Shown: positions 10,880-22,626, counted from the first letter of the stretch. The stretch is 64,000 nucleotides of DNA from Homarus americanus (GCF_018991925.1 NW_024756914.1:4563375-4627374), one strand, 5' to 3'. Numbers and translations are program-made. The notes: generated by a model not told the origin, from the letters alone.

Positions 10880-11004
10880 GTTAGTTACACGGACGCCACT
10901 GGTATAAGCACGTTCGGCCTCCCCACTATATCACTCTGGCCACGCGACTCTCCGCTAATTTGTTTACTCCCACCAGTTAATTTGGCTCTGGCTGGCCACT
11001 CCGA

Positions 11005-11055
11005 CGACCTGGCCCGACGACCTGGCCCAACGACCTGGCCCAACGACCTGGCCCT
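11005..11055. repeat. 12-bp CGACCTGGCCCA repeat
   Basis: Four near-identical copies within otherwise unique, moderately GC-rich DNA (10880-11100). Confidence 0.85.
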
Positions 11056-11119
11056 ATCTAAGACACAACTGTGATCAGGGAGTATAATGACCCAACCCAC
11101 GTCTGGTTATTGTGTACTT

Positions 11120-11470
11120 GTAGATAACACAAATTGCTATAGATAGTTATAGATAATAAAGATAGTTATAGATAGTTGTAGATAATTATAGATATTTTAG
11201 ATAGTTGTAGATAATGAAAATAATTGTAGATAATAAAGATAGTTGTAGATAATTATAGATATTTTAGATAGTTGTAGATAATGAAAATAATTGCAGATAA
11301 TAAAGATAGTTGTAGATAGTTGTAGATAATTATAGATATTTTAGATAGTTGTAGATAATGAAAATAATTGCAGATAATAAAGATAGTTGTAGATAGTTGT
11401 AAATATTATAGATAGTTGTAGATATTATAGATAGTTTTAGATAATGCAGATAGTTATAAATAATGTTGAC
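11120..11470. repeat. AGATAGTTGTAGATAAT minisatellite with higher-order unit
   Basis: Short units (AGATAGTTGTAG, AGATAATAA, AGATATTTT) are arranged in a repeated order of about 75 bp (near 11160, 11240, 11320), which indicates higher-order amplification. Confidence 0.88.
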
Positions 11471-11674
11471 AGTTGTGGATACCTAAAGAAACTATAGGTC
11501 AACCTCATTATAGGTCAGGGGGACGTTGTACTCATCAGGGCACAGCGACTACTACCGTTCACACCTGGCGAGAGTAATTATAACATATTGTCCCATAATG
11601 ATAGTTCTCCTTCGTTATAATGCGAGGATAATGATCATTGGCCGTGGACTCAGGTACAGGAAGAATGGTGGGGA

Positions 11675-11942
11675 GGTCGTGGTGTCTTGGGGGGTCGTCG
11701 TGTCGTGGTGGTCATTGTGTCATGGGGGGTCGTCGTGTCGTGGTGGTCATTGTGTCATGGGGGTCGTCGTGTCGTGGTGGTCGTCGTGTCGTGGTGGTCA
11801 TTGTGTCATGCGGGGGCCGTCGTGTCGTGGTGGTCGTCGTGTCGTGGTGTCGTGGTGGTGATCGTCGTGTCGTGGTGGTCATTGTGTCATGGGGGTCGTC
11901 GTGTCGTGGTGGTCGTCGTGTCGTGGTGGTCGTCATGTTATA
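11675..11942. repeat. GTCGTCGTGTCGTGGTG minisatellite
   Basis: GTCGTCGTGTCGTGGTG alternates with GTCATTGTGTCATGGGG in a composite unit. CpG-rich compared with its neighbours. Frames in both orientations are Val/Ser/Arg or Thr/Arg artefacts. Confidence 0.9.
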
Positions 11943-12264
11943 GAGTCAGTCGATTAAGTGGACACATCTAATTATGGTAGAGTCTCAATGCATCATCGAC
12001 TCCATGGTGAATATAACCTGTGTATTGTAATTTAACTGAGTCACTTAGATTCATTTTAATATATCTTTATTTAGGAGGAAAAAATATATCAACTTTGGGA
12101 AACTTTGAGAATCTGGGATCTGGTTTAGCATATTCTAAAGATATATCTCCTGTCCTAACTGCTGTGTGCTATACTAATATGTTGAATATATCGTCCAGTA
12201 TATGCTGCGTATTTTGCCGTCTCGGTTGGGATCACGCCATAAAAATTCACTGGCTGGAGTAATC

Positions 12265-12650
12265 ACTTAACTGAAGGGGTAGTTGTTGGTGGTGGTAAGG
12301 GGGTGATGGTGGTGAGGGAGTGGTGAAGGGGTGGTGGTGGTGTTGGTGGTGATAGTGAGATGAGGTTTGTGGTGATGGTAGTGAGGGAGGAAGTAGTGGT
12401 GGTGGTGACGAGGGGATAGTGGTAGTGGTGAGGGGAGGGAAGCTAGTGGTGGTGGTGACGAGGGATTAGTGGTAGTGGTGAGGGGAGGAAGTAGTGGTGG
12501 TGGTGACGAGGGGTGGATAGTGGTAGTGGTGAGGGGAGGAAGTAGTGGTGGTGGTGACGAGGGGTGGATAGTGGTAGTGGTGAGGGGAGGAAGTAGTGGT
12601 GGTGGTGACGAGGGGGGGGATAGTGGTAGTGGTGAGTGGGGGTAAGTTAT
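12265..12650. repeat. GGT-rich minisatellite, unit about 50-58 bp
   Basis: Repeats of AAGTAGTGGTGGTGGTGACG then GGGGATAGTGGTAGTGG then TGAGGGGAGG, five clear copies after a more diverged start. The preceding 11950-12265 is AT-rich with no gene signal. Confidence 0.9.
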
Positions 12651-12782
12651 TTATTTACTTAGGTCAACCTCTATGATAAATAATAAGAGGGTCAAGGAAA
12701 CTCAATTGTCAAGAGATTCAACAAGAGAGACTTCCACTCACTCCTCGTCAGTGAGGGTAAGAGTGGGTCTCAGGCAGGGCGA

Positions 12783-12832
12783 GGGACACCACAGGGACAC
12801 CATAGGGACACCATAGGGACACCACACTGTAC
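12783..12832. repeat. GGGACACCATA repeat
   Basis: Four copies of an 11-12 bp unit. Confidence 0.85.
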
Positions 12833-12950
12833 TGTAAGGCCTTCGGTTACAGTACCTTCGTCACACTGTAATTGATATTCTTGAAGATTTACTGTAATTT
12901 TTTTTGTATTTTTTCAGATTTCTAAACTTTTCGAATATATGACAGGACGA

Positions 12951-12952
<2 letters not shown>

Positions 12953-13012
<60 letters not shown>
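12953..13012. repeat. CA microsatellite
   Basis: About 28 CA units, directly preceding the first copy of the duplicated block. Confidence 0.95.
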
Positions 13013-13435
<423 letters not shown>

Positions 13436-13452
13436 CACCATAACACACCATA

Positions 13453-13755
13453 ACACACTTCATTATATCCACTCACGGTTTAACTGGCTTTCATACACCC
13501 ACATACAGTATATACTCAACCATACCAAAATACGTCTGTATATGTGAACAGCCTCGCCAAACACGCCCACATATATCCGGAACACTTCCTCAAAACATGT
13601 CCATAGGCAGAAGTGCACATCTCAACCCTATTACTTCACATATGTTCAAACAACGGGAAATACATATATAAGTTGTATACATGAAGCCATACATATACAG
13701 CAACATATGTATAGATATGAGTATACCTACCAAAATACACATACATACATACGTA

Positions 13756-13848
<93 letters not shown>
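13453..13848. repeat. Duplicated block, copy 2
   Basis: Second copy of the 13013 block, ending in its own CA tract (13767-13847). Start words match at an offset of 440 bp, which marks a tandem segmental duplication with CA tracts at the junctions. Confidence 0.92.
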
Positions 13849-14024
13849 CAGAGTAAACACCTCAGTGTTATTCCAGGTTAAAAATACATTGGTCTTTGTG
13901 TGTCTGTTTTATGTCCTCTGTCTGTGTGCGTGTGTGTCTGTCAGTCTGTCTGTCTGTGTCTGTCTTCAGATGTGTCTAGGGTGTCTCATGATTTTGCCCT
14001 TGATTTTTGTGTACTTCTGCGAAT

Positions 14025-14103
14025 GTATGTATGTATGTATGTATGTATGTATGTATGTATATGTATGTATGTATGAATGTATGTATGTATGTATGTATGT
14101 ATG

Positions 14104-14138
<35 letters not shown>
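14025..14138. repeat. TATG tetranucleotide repeat
   Basis: About 27 units with occasional TATA or GAATG interruptions. Confidence 0.95.
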
Positions 14139-14142
<4 letters not shown>

Positions 14143-14289
14143 CGTCTGTGTCCTTAATTTATCTTCCTCTTTCTTATGTCAGTCTTTTATTCACTGTTTC
14201 TCTCTCATTGTTTATTTCCGTAATTATTTTTGTTTCTTTTGTTTGTTATGCTCTTCTTTCTTGGTTGGTGTCTGTTTTGTTTATTTAAG

Positions 14290-14545
14290 TCTTTGTTTGT
14301 TTGCATTGTTTGCTTCTCTATGTTTGTATCGTCTGCTTTTGTCTGTGTTTGTATTGTCTGCTTCTGTCTGTGTTTGTATCGTCTGCTTCTGTCTGTGTTT
14401 GTATTGTCTGCTTTAGTCGTTTGTGTGTGTCTGTCTACCTCTGTCTGTCTGTCTTTCTGTCTCTCTCATAATACAGTCTCTGTCTCCCTCTCCTAGCCTG
14501 TACATTCCACGTGATCATCTGTCTGTCTGTCTGTCTGTCCGTTAA
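14290..14545. repeat. CTGTCTGTGTTTGTAT minisatellite and CTGT repeats
   Basis: Four copies of a 25-bp unit containing TCGTCTGCTTCTGTCTGTG, then CTGT tetramers at 14440-14460 and 14515-14540. Confidence 0.85.
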
Positions 14546-14553
14546 AAGTGAAA

Positions 14554-14598
14554 CCTCCATTTAACGGATTATAAGGTAAAAAGTCCGTTATATGGAGG
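14554..14598. other. Short hairpin, 15-bp arms
   Basis: CCTCCATTTAACGGA (14554-14568) pairs with TCCGTTATATGGAGG (14584-14598), one mismatch, 15-base loop. The AACCTCCATTTAACGGA wording is reminiscent of pogo/Tigger-type element ends, but no second end or transposase was found. Confidence 0.55.
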
Positions 14599-14740
14599 GA
14601 ACTCTATTATAGTCCCGTAGTGGTGATATAGGTCGCTAATTGGCTCTACTCTTTGTGGTTATGTACAGTATTTTAATGTGGAATTATAATGTATTGTTAG
14701 GTTTTAATTCCGATCAGATTAAATTTTCTGTCGTGAGGGT

Positions 14741-15131
<391 letters not shown>

Positions 15132-15135
15132 GCTG

Positions 15136-15672
15136 ATCGGTTAGAAATTATTGAAATCAAACGCTGATTGGTCAGAAATTAAACATGGCTCTTATTGGCT
15201 GGTCGTCAGAACGTAACAGAATGTAAGTAAATGTAAATGTTGTCTGATTGGTTGTTGACAGTGGTTATTAAAACGTAGGAGATAGCATGAATACGCAGCG
15301 CTGATTGGCTGATGGAAGTGATTACAAGGACTCGAGAGACCATAGGCAAACTAGACACTGATTGGCTGATGATAACGACAGACAGAAAACGATGAATCAC
15401 GTACGAGCTCTGTGTTGATCGGCTGACGGGATTGGCTACAGCAGAACACACCTGAGCTTATGTAAGGACGACGGTGATTGGTCAATGATTCGAGCCCCCA
15501 AGAAACCGTCTTTAAGCGTGAGGCTAATTGGTCAACGGCGAGAGATCGTTTTGTATGAGCGACGTTGATTGGTTACAGGAAGTGGCAATACGTACGCTAG
15601 AGCTGATCTGAAAGAGCGGCTTTGATTGGTTGATGGAGTTATCTCGCCCAGCAATATAAGTTTTCTAATTGG
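15136..15672 (+). repeat. Second ATTGG core array, period about 50-57 bp
   Basis: ATTGG starts at 15167, 15194, 15247, 15304, 15361, 15431, 15477, 15527, 15568, 15625 and 15668, with ATCGG variants at 15136 and 15418, all on the plus strand. The extended core is GCTGATTGGCTGATGG. Four successive spacings are 53-57 bp, others 41-50. Sequence between cores is almost unrelated. Same type of structure as 3950-4450 but with a different flank consensus (TGATTGGYT here, CATTGGTYR there). Confidence 0.7.
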
Positions 15673-15748
15673 CTGTCCTATCATGGTGGTGAGGGACCCT
15701 ATCTCTAGTTATAACAGGTTGATAAAGACGTGAATTGTTTTTTTATTA

Positions 15749-15850
15749 AGTTAGGTTAGGTTAGGTTAGGTTAGGATGCCATAAGTTAGTTAGATGAGGT
15801 TATATTAAGTTAGGGGTACTTTAAGTTAGGTTAGGTTAAGTTTTGTCAGA
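15749..15850 (+). repeat. Interstitial TTAGG repeat
   Basis: Five perfect TTAGG units (15751-15775) followed by decayed AAGTTAGG units to about 15840. Confidence 0.9.
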
Positions 15851-15974
15851 TAATTTGTCTATCGTTATTTTTCATCTATATGTATTCTTTCATTTGCTCT
15901 AATAGATATATAAATTTATAGAACTGTCAGTAATCTTTTTATACATTTATAATTTTTGACATATATACAGGAAT

Positions 15975-16248
15975 TACAGGTGTGTATGATCGACAGGTGT
16001 GTGTGATCGAAAGGTGTGCGATTACCAGGTGTATGATCGACAGGTGTATATCGACAGGTGTGTGATCAACAGGTGTATGATCGACAGGTGTATATCGACA
16101 GGTGTGTGATCAACAGGTGTATGATCGACAGGTGAGATTGACAGGTGTGTGATTACCAGGTGTATGATCGACAGGTGTGTGTGATCTACATGTCTGTCAT
16201 TAACAGGTGTATGGTAGACAGGTGTATATCGACAGGTGTGTGATCTGT
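15975..16248. repeat. GATCGACAGGTGTAT minisatellite
   Basis: About 17 copies of a 15-18 bp unit with core CGACAGGTGTGTGATC, variable in the middle. Confidence 0.9.
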
Positions 16249-16455
16249 GGCCATAGGAACACCGCTCCCTGTCCTAATTATCCTCTTCCAACTCTTCTCC
16301 CTCTTCCATGTCTTTTCCTTTCCCCTGGGTGTCCTATTCCATCCCCTCTCCCCTTCTGTCTATCCCCTGCCCCTGGTTAGGTGTCATCCACTAGCCACTA
16401 GCCACGGACATAATGGACGTTCTCAGTATCCTGTTGTAGCCCTGTGGCAACCTAC

Positions 16456-17005
16456 TCACTCTCTCTCTCTCTCTCTCTCTCTCTCCTACTCCTCATTCTC
16501 TCTCCTCCCACTCTTCTCATCTTTCCTTCCCCCTTTTATCAATTCTTTTCATATTCCTTCCCCTTCTCTCCTGATTCCTCTCCCTTCCGCCCTTCCTCTA
16601 CCTCGTCTCGCCTCCTTGTTCGTTCTTTTCCCCTCTTTCATCTTCCTTCTTTCAATTTCTTTCTCCTCCATCTTTATCAGTCTTCTTCCTCCCCCTCTCT
16701 TCCATCTCATCCCTTCGTCAGTCTTCGTTTCTCCTTCTTCTTTCCATTGTATTCCTATCCCTCCATTTCCCGTTTCTTCCTCTCCTCCTTCCCTCCTATC
16801 TTCTCTCTCCCTCTTATTCTACTGCATTATCTCCCTTTCTCCTCTTTCTCTTCTCTTTCCACCATTCCCTTGTTTCCCCTTCTCCTCTTTCCTCTCCGCC
16901 TTCTCCTTCCCCATTCCTTCTTCTCTTTCCTTCTCTTTTTTGTCTGCTCCTCCTCGTCCTCTTCCTCTTCCTCCTCCTTCCTCACTCTCTACCTATCAGT
17001 GATCA
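16456..17005. repeat. Polypyrimidine region
   Basis: CT dinucleotides (16458-16486), then 500 bp of CTTCCTCC-type sequence with few purines. Ser/Pro/Leu-rich frames are artefacts. Confidence 0.85.
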
Positions 17006-17064
17006 GCCTCTCACTTCTCCTGATCATTCTGTCACTACAATTAAGATCAACCATTGAAATACTG

Positions 17065-17270
17065 CTGATCAGGTCGTACTTATGATCAAACCTTACTTAT
17101 GACCAAGTCGTACCTTAGATCAGGTCGTTTCTTTGATCAAGTCGTACATATGATCAAGTCGTACCTATGACCAAGTCGTACCTATGATCAAGTCGTACCA
17201 ATGACCAAGTCGTACCTATGATCAAGTCGTATCTTTGATCAAGTCTTACGTGTGTGATGAGGTCGTACAA
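17065..17270. repeat. 17-bp ATGATCAAGTCGTACCT repeat
   Basis: About 11 copies alternating GATCAAGTCGTACCT and GACCAAGTCGTACC. Decayed members continue to about 17400. Confidence 0.88.
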
Positions 17271-17399
17271 TGAATGCCTGGTACCTTTGGTCGTGCCGTT
17301 CACTCACACTCAACCTTTGATAAGTCTGGACCATTGATTGAATTCCACCTTTGACAAGTCGTACCTTTGAGCAGATGACACATTTTATCAGGTCGTATC

Positions 17400-18095
17400 A
17401 ACGGGTGACCCTCCACATCTAGTTCCTATTTTCCTCTGACTATTAACGACTGTTTATACTATTCCATGGCAAATAGTTTTATCTCAATTTAAAACCCAAT
17501 GACTCGACTTAAAGTATAACCATTTAATTTGTTTTTGTTTCTCCTCCAAATAACTTCAAGTGGTTTTTGGTGTTGTTTTTTAATTATAAATTTTTATATT
17601 TTATTTAGTCACAAATGACCTTTCGTATTCTAGAATGATCTCTAATTGACCCCTAAATTGTCTATCCTATTTGTATTGTGACCTGAGTTGACCTTAATTT
17701 AACTTACTCTGGATCTTTTTTTTCCCTTCTGTGTGACCTCCCTCCCTCCCTCTCCCCTACTTTCCACTTCAGTTAACCTCATTTACCTCATCACCTATAA
17801 CCTCGTTTGACCTCCCGAGAGTGATGCTTTAGTTTTATCAGTAATCTCTTCCAGTCCCGCACGTGACCTCACTTGACCCCACCCTCTAAACCTCCAGGTG
17901 GTGACGCCCTTGAGGAACTCCCGTTATCGATGGTTCAAGTTAAATATGGAACGTATTTTCCGTAGAGTTTCTATGTATGGGCGGTAATGTATGGTGGTGT
18001 ATAGGGACCATACATCCAGAGGTGTGAACCATACGCCACCAGCCTCGGTAGTCCTCTCTTCTACACCTTAAAGTTTACGTTTTCTTTGTCTGGCT
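17400..18095. other. Unique DNA, no gene seen
   Basis: AT-rich then CT-rich sequence with many TGACCT words at 17600-17880, but without a fixed period or coding signal. Confidence 0.6.
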
Positions 18096-18097
18096 CC

Positions 18098-18099
<2 letters not shown>

Positions 18100-18172
<73 letters not shown>
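18100..18172. repeat. GT microsatellite
   Basis: About 36 uninterrupted GT units. Confidence 0.97.
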
Positions 18173-18173
<1 letters not shown>

Positions 18174-18507
18174 TAACTTATGTTCCAAGGTTGGGGGGGA
18201 GGGGGACGCTTCTGGTCTTGCGGGTGTAAAATTATACTATAGTTACACTTTATGGATTTGCAAGTCATATTTCTGTAGGACTGAAAGTATCACGTTCTGG
18301 CTTTCTTATAAAAAAAAAGAAACCTTCTCTTGTGGAATAGGGAAAGTACTGGGTGTTGATACGAAAGAACCTGAATTAAGGCTTCGGTACTGTACTTGCA
18401 GGATGAATAGAACCACAAAATGAGTGTTCTAGAACGAGGACAGCGGGAGAGACAAAGTTCTAGACCCCCCCCGCCCTCCCCCTCTTAACAACAACAGACG
18501 TATTGTG

Positions 18508-18938
18508 GTGTGAGGTTTAAGTGTTGTGGTGTGAGAGTTTAAGTGTTGATTGTGAGGTTTAAGTGTTGTGGTGTGAGGTTTAAGTTGTAAGTGTTGTGGT
18601 GTGAGAGTTTAAGTGTTGTGGTGTGAGAGTTTAAGTGTTGTGGTGTGAGAGTTTAAGTGTTGTGGTGTGAGAGTTTAAGTGTTGTGGTGTGAGAGTTTAA
18701 GTTGTTGTGGTGTGAGAGTTTAAGTGTTGTGGTGTGAGAGTTTAAGTGTTGTGGTGTGAGAGTTTAAGTGTTGTGGTGTGAGAGTTTAAGTGTTGTGGTG
18801 TGAGAGTTTAAGTTGTTGTGGTGTGAGAGTTTAAGTGTTGTGGTGTGAGTTTAGAGGTATTTGTGGTGTGAGAGTTTAAGTTGTTGTGGTGTGAGAGTTT
18901 AAGTGTTGTGGTGTGAGAGTTTAAGTGTTGTGGTCTGA
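18508..18938. repeat. 22-bp GTTGTGGTGTGAGAGTTTAA satellite
   Basis: About 19 copies, most identical, with one-base T insertions in a few and two truncated members at the left. Confidence 0.95.
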
Positions 18939-19175
18939 TCTCATAACATTATTAACATTCCAACAAAATATTTTCCTCATGTTCAAGTCTTATAGTCCAA
19001 ACAGCACATTCTGGGGAGGTCCTCAAATATCATGAGTGATCACTGGTATTGCGTGTAGTGTGGCTCCTGCATCAATAAACACTCTCAATAGCCACATACT
19101 TGACTTAATGAGTTAATGTACAGCCAGAGAACATATCAAGTACACATCACCAACACCCTAACCGAATTGGTCCAA

Positions 19176-19275
<100 letters not shown>

Positions 19276-19402
19276 TCTGGGTGGTCTGTGTGTTTGTGTG
19301 TTTGAACTTCCAAGACCAAGTCCAACCTCTTACTCAACTGTCGTAGCTGTAACTATGCATCGCCAGCTACTGTGATTCTTTGGACTAATTGATGCCGGTT
19401 GT

Positions 19403-19403
19403 G

Positions 19404-19440
<37 letters not shown>

Positions 19441-19509
19441 CTGTGAAGGTGTGATTATTAGGGGAGGCTTGAGGCCACGTATAAAAAAAGTAGTAGTAGT
19501 AGTAGTAGT
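19403..19509 (+). mobile_element. GTA array with 5'-truncated retroelement 3' end
   Basis: A GTA run (to 19440) is followed by a short stretch ending AGGGGAGGCTTGAGGCCACG, then TAT and A7 (about 19482-19488), then seven more GTA/TAG units. The stretch matches the 3' end of the retroelement downstream (GGGGGAGGATGGAGGCCACG, AT-rich, poly-A, GTA run at 21208-21281). It is therefore a second, almost fully 5'-truncated copy of the same family lying head-to-tail upstream. It shows that poly-A plus GTA is the family's normal 3' context. Confidence 0.7.
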
Positions 19510-19514
19510 CAACC

Positions 19515-20366
19515 GAGGGAACAACGCAGGGGGACCCTGTACGCAATAGGCCTATCAGTGCTCCAACACACAATAAAATTTGAAACAACTGAGGTCAAGC
19601 AAGTGGCGTACGCTGATGACCTTACAGGAGCAGGAAAAGTGGAGGACATCAAAAAGTGGAGGACATCAAAAAGTGGTGGGACTTGGTAACTTCACGAGGC
19701 CCACAAATAGGGTACTACCCAAACGCCAGCAAGTCCTTCCTCATTGTGAAGCCAGAACATTATGAACGGGCAATGGAGGTGTTCGGTGGAAGTGAGGTCA
19801 AAATAACAAAGGCAGGCCAAAGACGCCTAGGCACAGGAATCGGCACAACGGACTTCAAGACCGAGTACGTAAGAGGAAAGGTAAACGAGTGGGTTAGGGA
19901 AATCCAAGCTCTGTCTGAGATTGCTAACACAGAGCCACATGCGGTTTTTGCGGCATTCACCCATGGAGTCAAGCATCGCTGGAACTACCTGATGCGCACT
20001 ATCCTTGATATCGGGCCCCTCCTCCACCCTCTGGAAGAAGCTATCAGCGTCAATTTCATTCCCAAATTAGTGGAACACCCTCACTTAACCCCAGCAGAAA
20101 GATCACTCCTTGCACTACCACCGAGACTGGGAGGAATGGGATTGACCAATCCAGAGGAGATTACTGCCACCGAACATCAAAACTCAGTTAAGCTCACGGC
20201 AGCCCTCACTGACCACATAATAGCTCAGAACGCAACAGGGGAGGTGGATACCAGTGAAGTAAACAAGATTCGAAGGCCCATTACGACAGAACGACAGCAC
20301 GGCCACAGTGATAAGTTGCAGCAACTGTTGCTGCAAGTACCAGAGAATTTGAAGAAAAAAAAGTAG
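19515..20366 (+). pseudogene. Reverse transcriptase fragment of the LINE
   Basis: Copies RNA to DNA in live relatives. Visible: EGTTQGDP, then after a frameshift VKQVAYADDLTGAGKVEDIK, with YADD as the metal-binding catalytic box. A 17-bp tandem duplication (19639-19655 and 19656-19672) then throws the frame. From 19656 a clean frame of about 236 codons runs through DIKKWWDLVTSRGPQ, GYYPNASKSFLIV, AGQRRLGTGIG and LPPRLGGMGLTNP to a lysine run, where an A-tract shift creates the stop at 20364-20366. The neighbouring frame resumes without a gap (VAIAQEVGASNW). N-terminal RT motifs are missing. Confidence 0.85.
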
Positions 20367-21124
20367 CTATAGCGCAGGAGGTGGGCGCCTCGAACTGGTT
20401 AACTACGTTACCGATAAGGGCAAATGGTTTCAGTCTCAATAAACAAGAATTTACAGATGCCAATGCTCTAAGGTGCAGTAGGTCAGTAGAAGGTTTGCCT
20501 TCCCAATGCGTGTGTGGCTCTTCCTATGACGTCGATCACGCCATGGTGTGCAAGAAAGGGGGGCTTCATATGCATGAGGCATGACGAAGTAAAGGATTTC
20601 ACAGCAAATATGTTGAAGGAAATCTGCCGTGATGTCAGGGTAGAACCGACCCCAACATAGGACTTCAAACACATCAAACGAAGCCAGTGTTAACGTCAGT
20701 GCTCGAGGATTCTGGACGAGGGGACAGCGAGCCTTCTTCGACATTAGGATTTTTGATCCCATGGCCGCATGTCACCGTAACTTAGCTTTCGATGCGGCAC
20801 ACAGGAGGAACGAGAACGACAAGATAAGGGCACACGGGGAGAGAATTCAGAACGTTGATCAAGGCAGCTTCACTCCTCTAGTGTTCACAACCTCTGGTGG
20901 GATGGGACCAAGTGCAAGAGGCGGAGGTGCTATTCGAACAGAAGCAGCAGCCCAGAAGCTATGTTACAGCCTGGATGAGATGTCGACTGTCCTTCTCTCT
21001 CCTTAGGTCGGCTTTGCTCTGCCTCAGGGAAACGAGAGCATCGGCCCCAAAGCCAACAACAGTGGCAGATATTGACTATGAGGCAACAGTCACTGAATGC
21101 CGCATAGATCTGCGGCTCAACTAA
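20367..21124 (+). pseudogene. LINE C-terminal domain, CCHC and nuclease-like
   Basis: Continues the RT in shifted frames. GASNWLTTLPIRANGFSLNK leads to the knuckle CVCG...DHAMVC. A shift in a G run near 20561 moves to FICMRHDEVKDF and EICRDVRVEP, then a stop at TAG. About 30 bp later another frame gives NEASVNVSARGFW, RAFFDIRIFDPM, NENDKIRAHGERI and SFTPLVFTTSGGMGP. A final shift gives MRCRLSFSLLRSALLCLRE. The acidic residues around ARGFW and FFDIR sit where a PD-(D/E)XK-type nuclease is expected in restriction-like-endonuclease LINEs, but the fold was not verified. Confidence 0.75.
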
Positions 21125-21240
21125 CTCAACACAGCTAGGATAGCTACTCATGTATTAGGATATTTAATTTTAAGGTAATAAAATGGCGGCCAAGGAGTGG
21201 CTATTGGGGGAGGATGGAGGCCACGATATTAAAAAAAAAA

Positions 21241-21242
<2 letters not shown>

Positions 21243-21281
<39 letters not shown>
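21243..21281 (+). repeat. GTA trinucleotide run at LINE 3' end
   Basis: Thirteen GTA units directly after the poly-A of the LINE, matching the GTA runs upstream at 19403-19440 and 19489-19509. Confidence 0.92.
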
Positions 21282-21512
21282 CCATCAACATCATCATCAC
21301 TATTATAATACTGTATCATCATCAAACGTCCTCGCTAGGCCTTACTATTGAGTGTGTCTAAGTACAAGTCTGTCACGACAGCCCAACACCTGATCACTCG
21401 CTCAGCTCACCGTCCCAACAACAACAACTGACTGATTTTAGTACAGTAGTTCACCGTATATGATGTTGTTACAGATTTACTGATTTTAATGTTGTAGAAA
21501 GTAAAAAAAAAT

Positions 21513-21513
21513 C

Positions 21514-21549
<36 letters not shown>

Positions 21550-21592
21550 GTGGTGGTGGTGATGATGATGATGATGATGATGATGACGATGA
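21513..21592. repeat. GAT trinucleotide repeat
   Basis: Two GAT runs separated by GAGTGGTGGTGGT. Confidence 0.95.
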
Positions 21593-21784
21593 ACTAGTGT
21601 CTGCTGCGTTGATGATGGCAGACACTTCCCCCTATACCTTTACCTGTGTGCCACATTACAACAGGTAAATTGTTTATAAGAGCAAGAAAAAAAAACCGTA
21701 AACAACAAGCCGCCATTATATGTCAGACCAGACCTTGAGGTGACCACTGACGACACGCAGCCTGGAGGTCGACCAAGAATTAAT

Positions 21785-22090
21785 CAGGAATGGTGAAAAC
21801 AAACAGGAACAGTAAACAAGATTGACAAACAGTAAACAAGATTAACACACAGTAAACCTGGAACAACAAACAGTAAACAACATTAACAGAAAGTAAATAA
21901 GAAAAACAAACAGTAAACAAGAACATCAAACAATAACAGACAGAAATCACGAACAGCAAACAATACACGACAATAATATGGTAAACAAGTACAACAAACA
22001 ACAGACGGTAAACAAGAAAACAAACAACAAACCAACAATAACAAACACTAAATAAACGAGAAACAAACAACAAACCGTAAACAGGAATTA
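21785..22090. repeat. Degenerate ACAGTAAACAAGA repeat
   Basis: Units of about 18-24 bp with core AACAGTAAACAAGAT. Strongly A/C biased with almost no T runs. Confidence 0.75.
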
Positions 22091-22204
22091 ATCAGATCAG
22101 GTGTAATAAAACAAAAACAAAAGTAAAGAATTAAAACACCTGTGGAGGGGAATGATGAGCGAGACCTCTTTCTTTTATATAAACCTTTGACCTTTGACCT
22201 TTGA

Positions 22205-22568
22205 TGACGTAATGTACCTTAGCTGTAGGGGATGTGCTAGGAGGGATGTGTTAAGAGGGATGTGTCAGTGGGGGTCCGTGTTAGGAGCGATGTGTTTGGA
22301 GTGTGTGTGTGTTAGTGGGGATGTGTCAGTGGGATGTGTTAGTGGGGTGTGTCAGTGGGGTGTGTTAGGAAGGATGTGTTAGGAAGGATATGTTTGGAAG
22401 GATGTGTCAGGGGGGATGTGTTTGGAGGGTGTGTTAGGAAGGATGCGTTAGGAGGGTGTGTTAGGAAGGATGTATTAGGAAGGTGTGTTAGGAAGGATGT
22501 GTTTGGAGGGTGTATGAGGAAGAATGCGTTTGGAGGGTGTGTTAGTGGGGATGTGTCAGGAGGTATAT
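22205..22568. repeat. GTGTTAGGAGGGAT minisatellite
   Basis: About 18 units of 17-20 bp with core GGATGTGTTAGGAAGGA and GTGGGG variants. Confidence 0.9.
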
Positions 22569-22626
22569 ACTCGTACACCAGAAAAATGAATAATAAAGTT
22601 GATTCTGCTCCAGATATATGCTGCCG

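Larger units (their letters stand above)
19510..21281 (+). mobile_element. Frameshifted non-LTR retrotransposon, RT plus nuclease-like C-terminus
   Basis: A 5'-truncated LINE. In order: RT motif EGTTQGDP (19515-19538), the catalytic YADD box (19609-19620), an RT-distal region (19656-20366), a zinc-knuckle C-x-C-x7-H-x3-C (20507-20551), RHDEVKDF, FFDIRIF (20734-20754), SFTPLVF, and a final RCRLSFSLLRSALLC block, ending at a stop near 21124. Then come an AATAAA (21177-21182), a poly-A of about 12 (from 21231) and a GTA run (21243-21281). A CCHC-type knuckle followed by a D..DxR-like domain is the layout of LINEs with a restriction-like endonuclease (R2/R4 type). That class assignment is inference. 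At least four frameshifts and no N-terminus: dead. GTA arrays lie on both sides, so insertion into a GTA microsatellite is likely. Confidence 0.82.

Noticed and set aside
12020..12262. 80-codon plus-strand frame in unique DNA
   Set aside because: No domain recognised and no splice-site pairing that supports an exon.
14554..14598. Possible pogo/Tigger terminal repeat
   Set aside because: Only a local hairpin; no partner end or transposase could be found. Kept only as a hairpin.
17600..17880. Cluster of TGACCT/TGACCTC words resembling nuclear-receptor half sites
   Set aside because: No consistent spacing or paired arrangement; fits biased low-complexity DNA.
21708..21722. GCCGCCATT and the LINE 3' UTR AAAATGGCGGC as YY1-type promoter sites
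   Set aside because: Isolated nine-base matches; one is within a dead retroelement tail.
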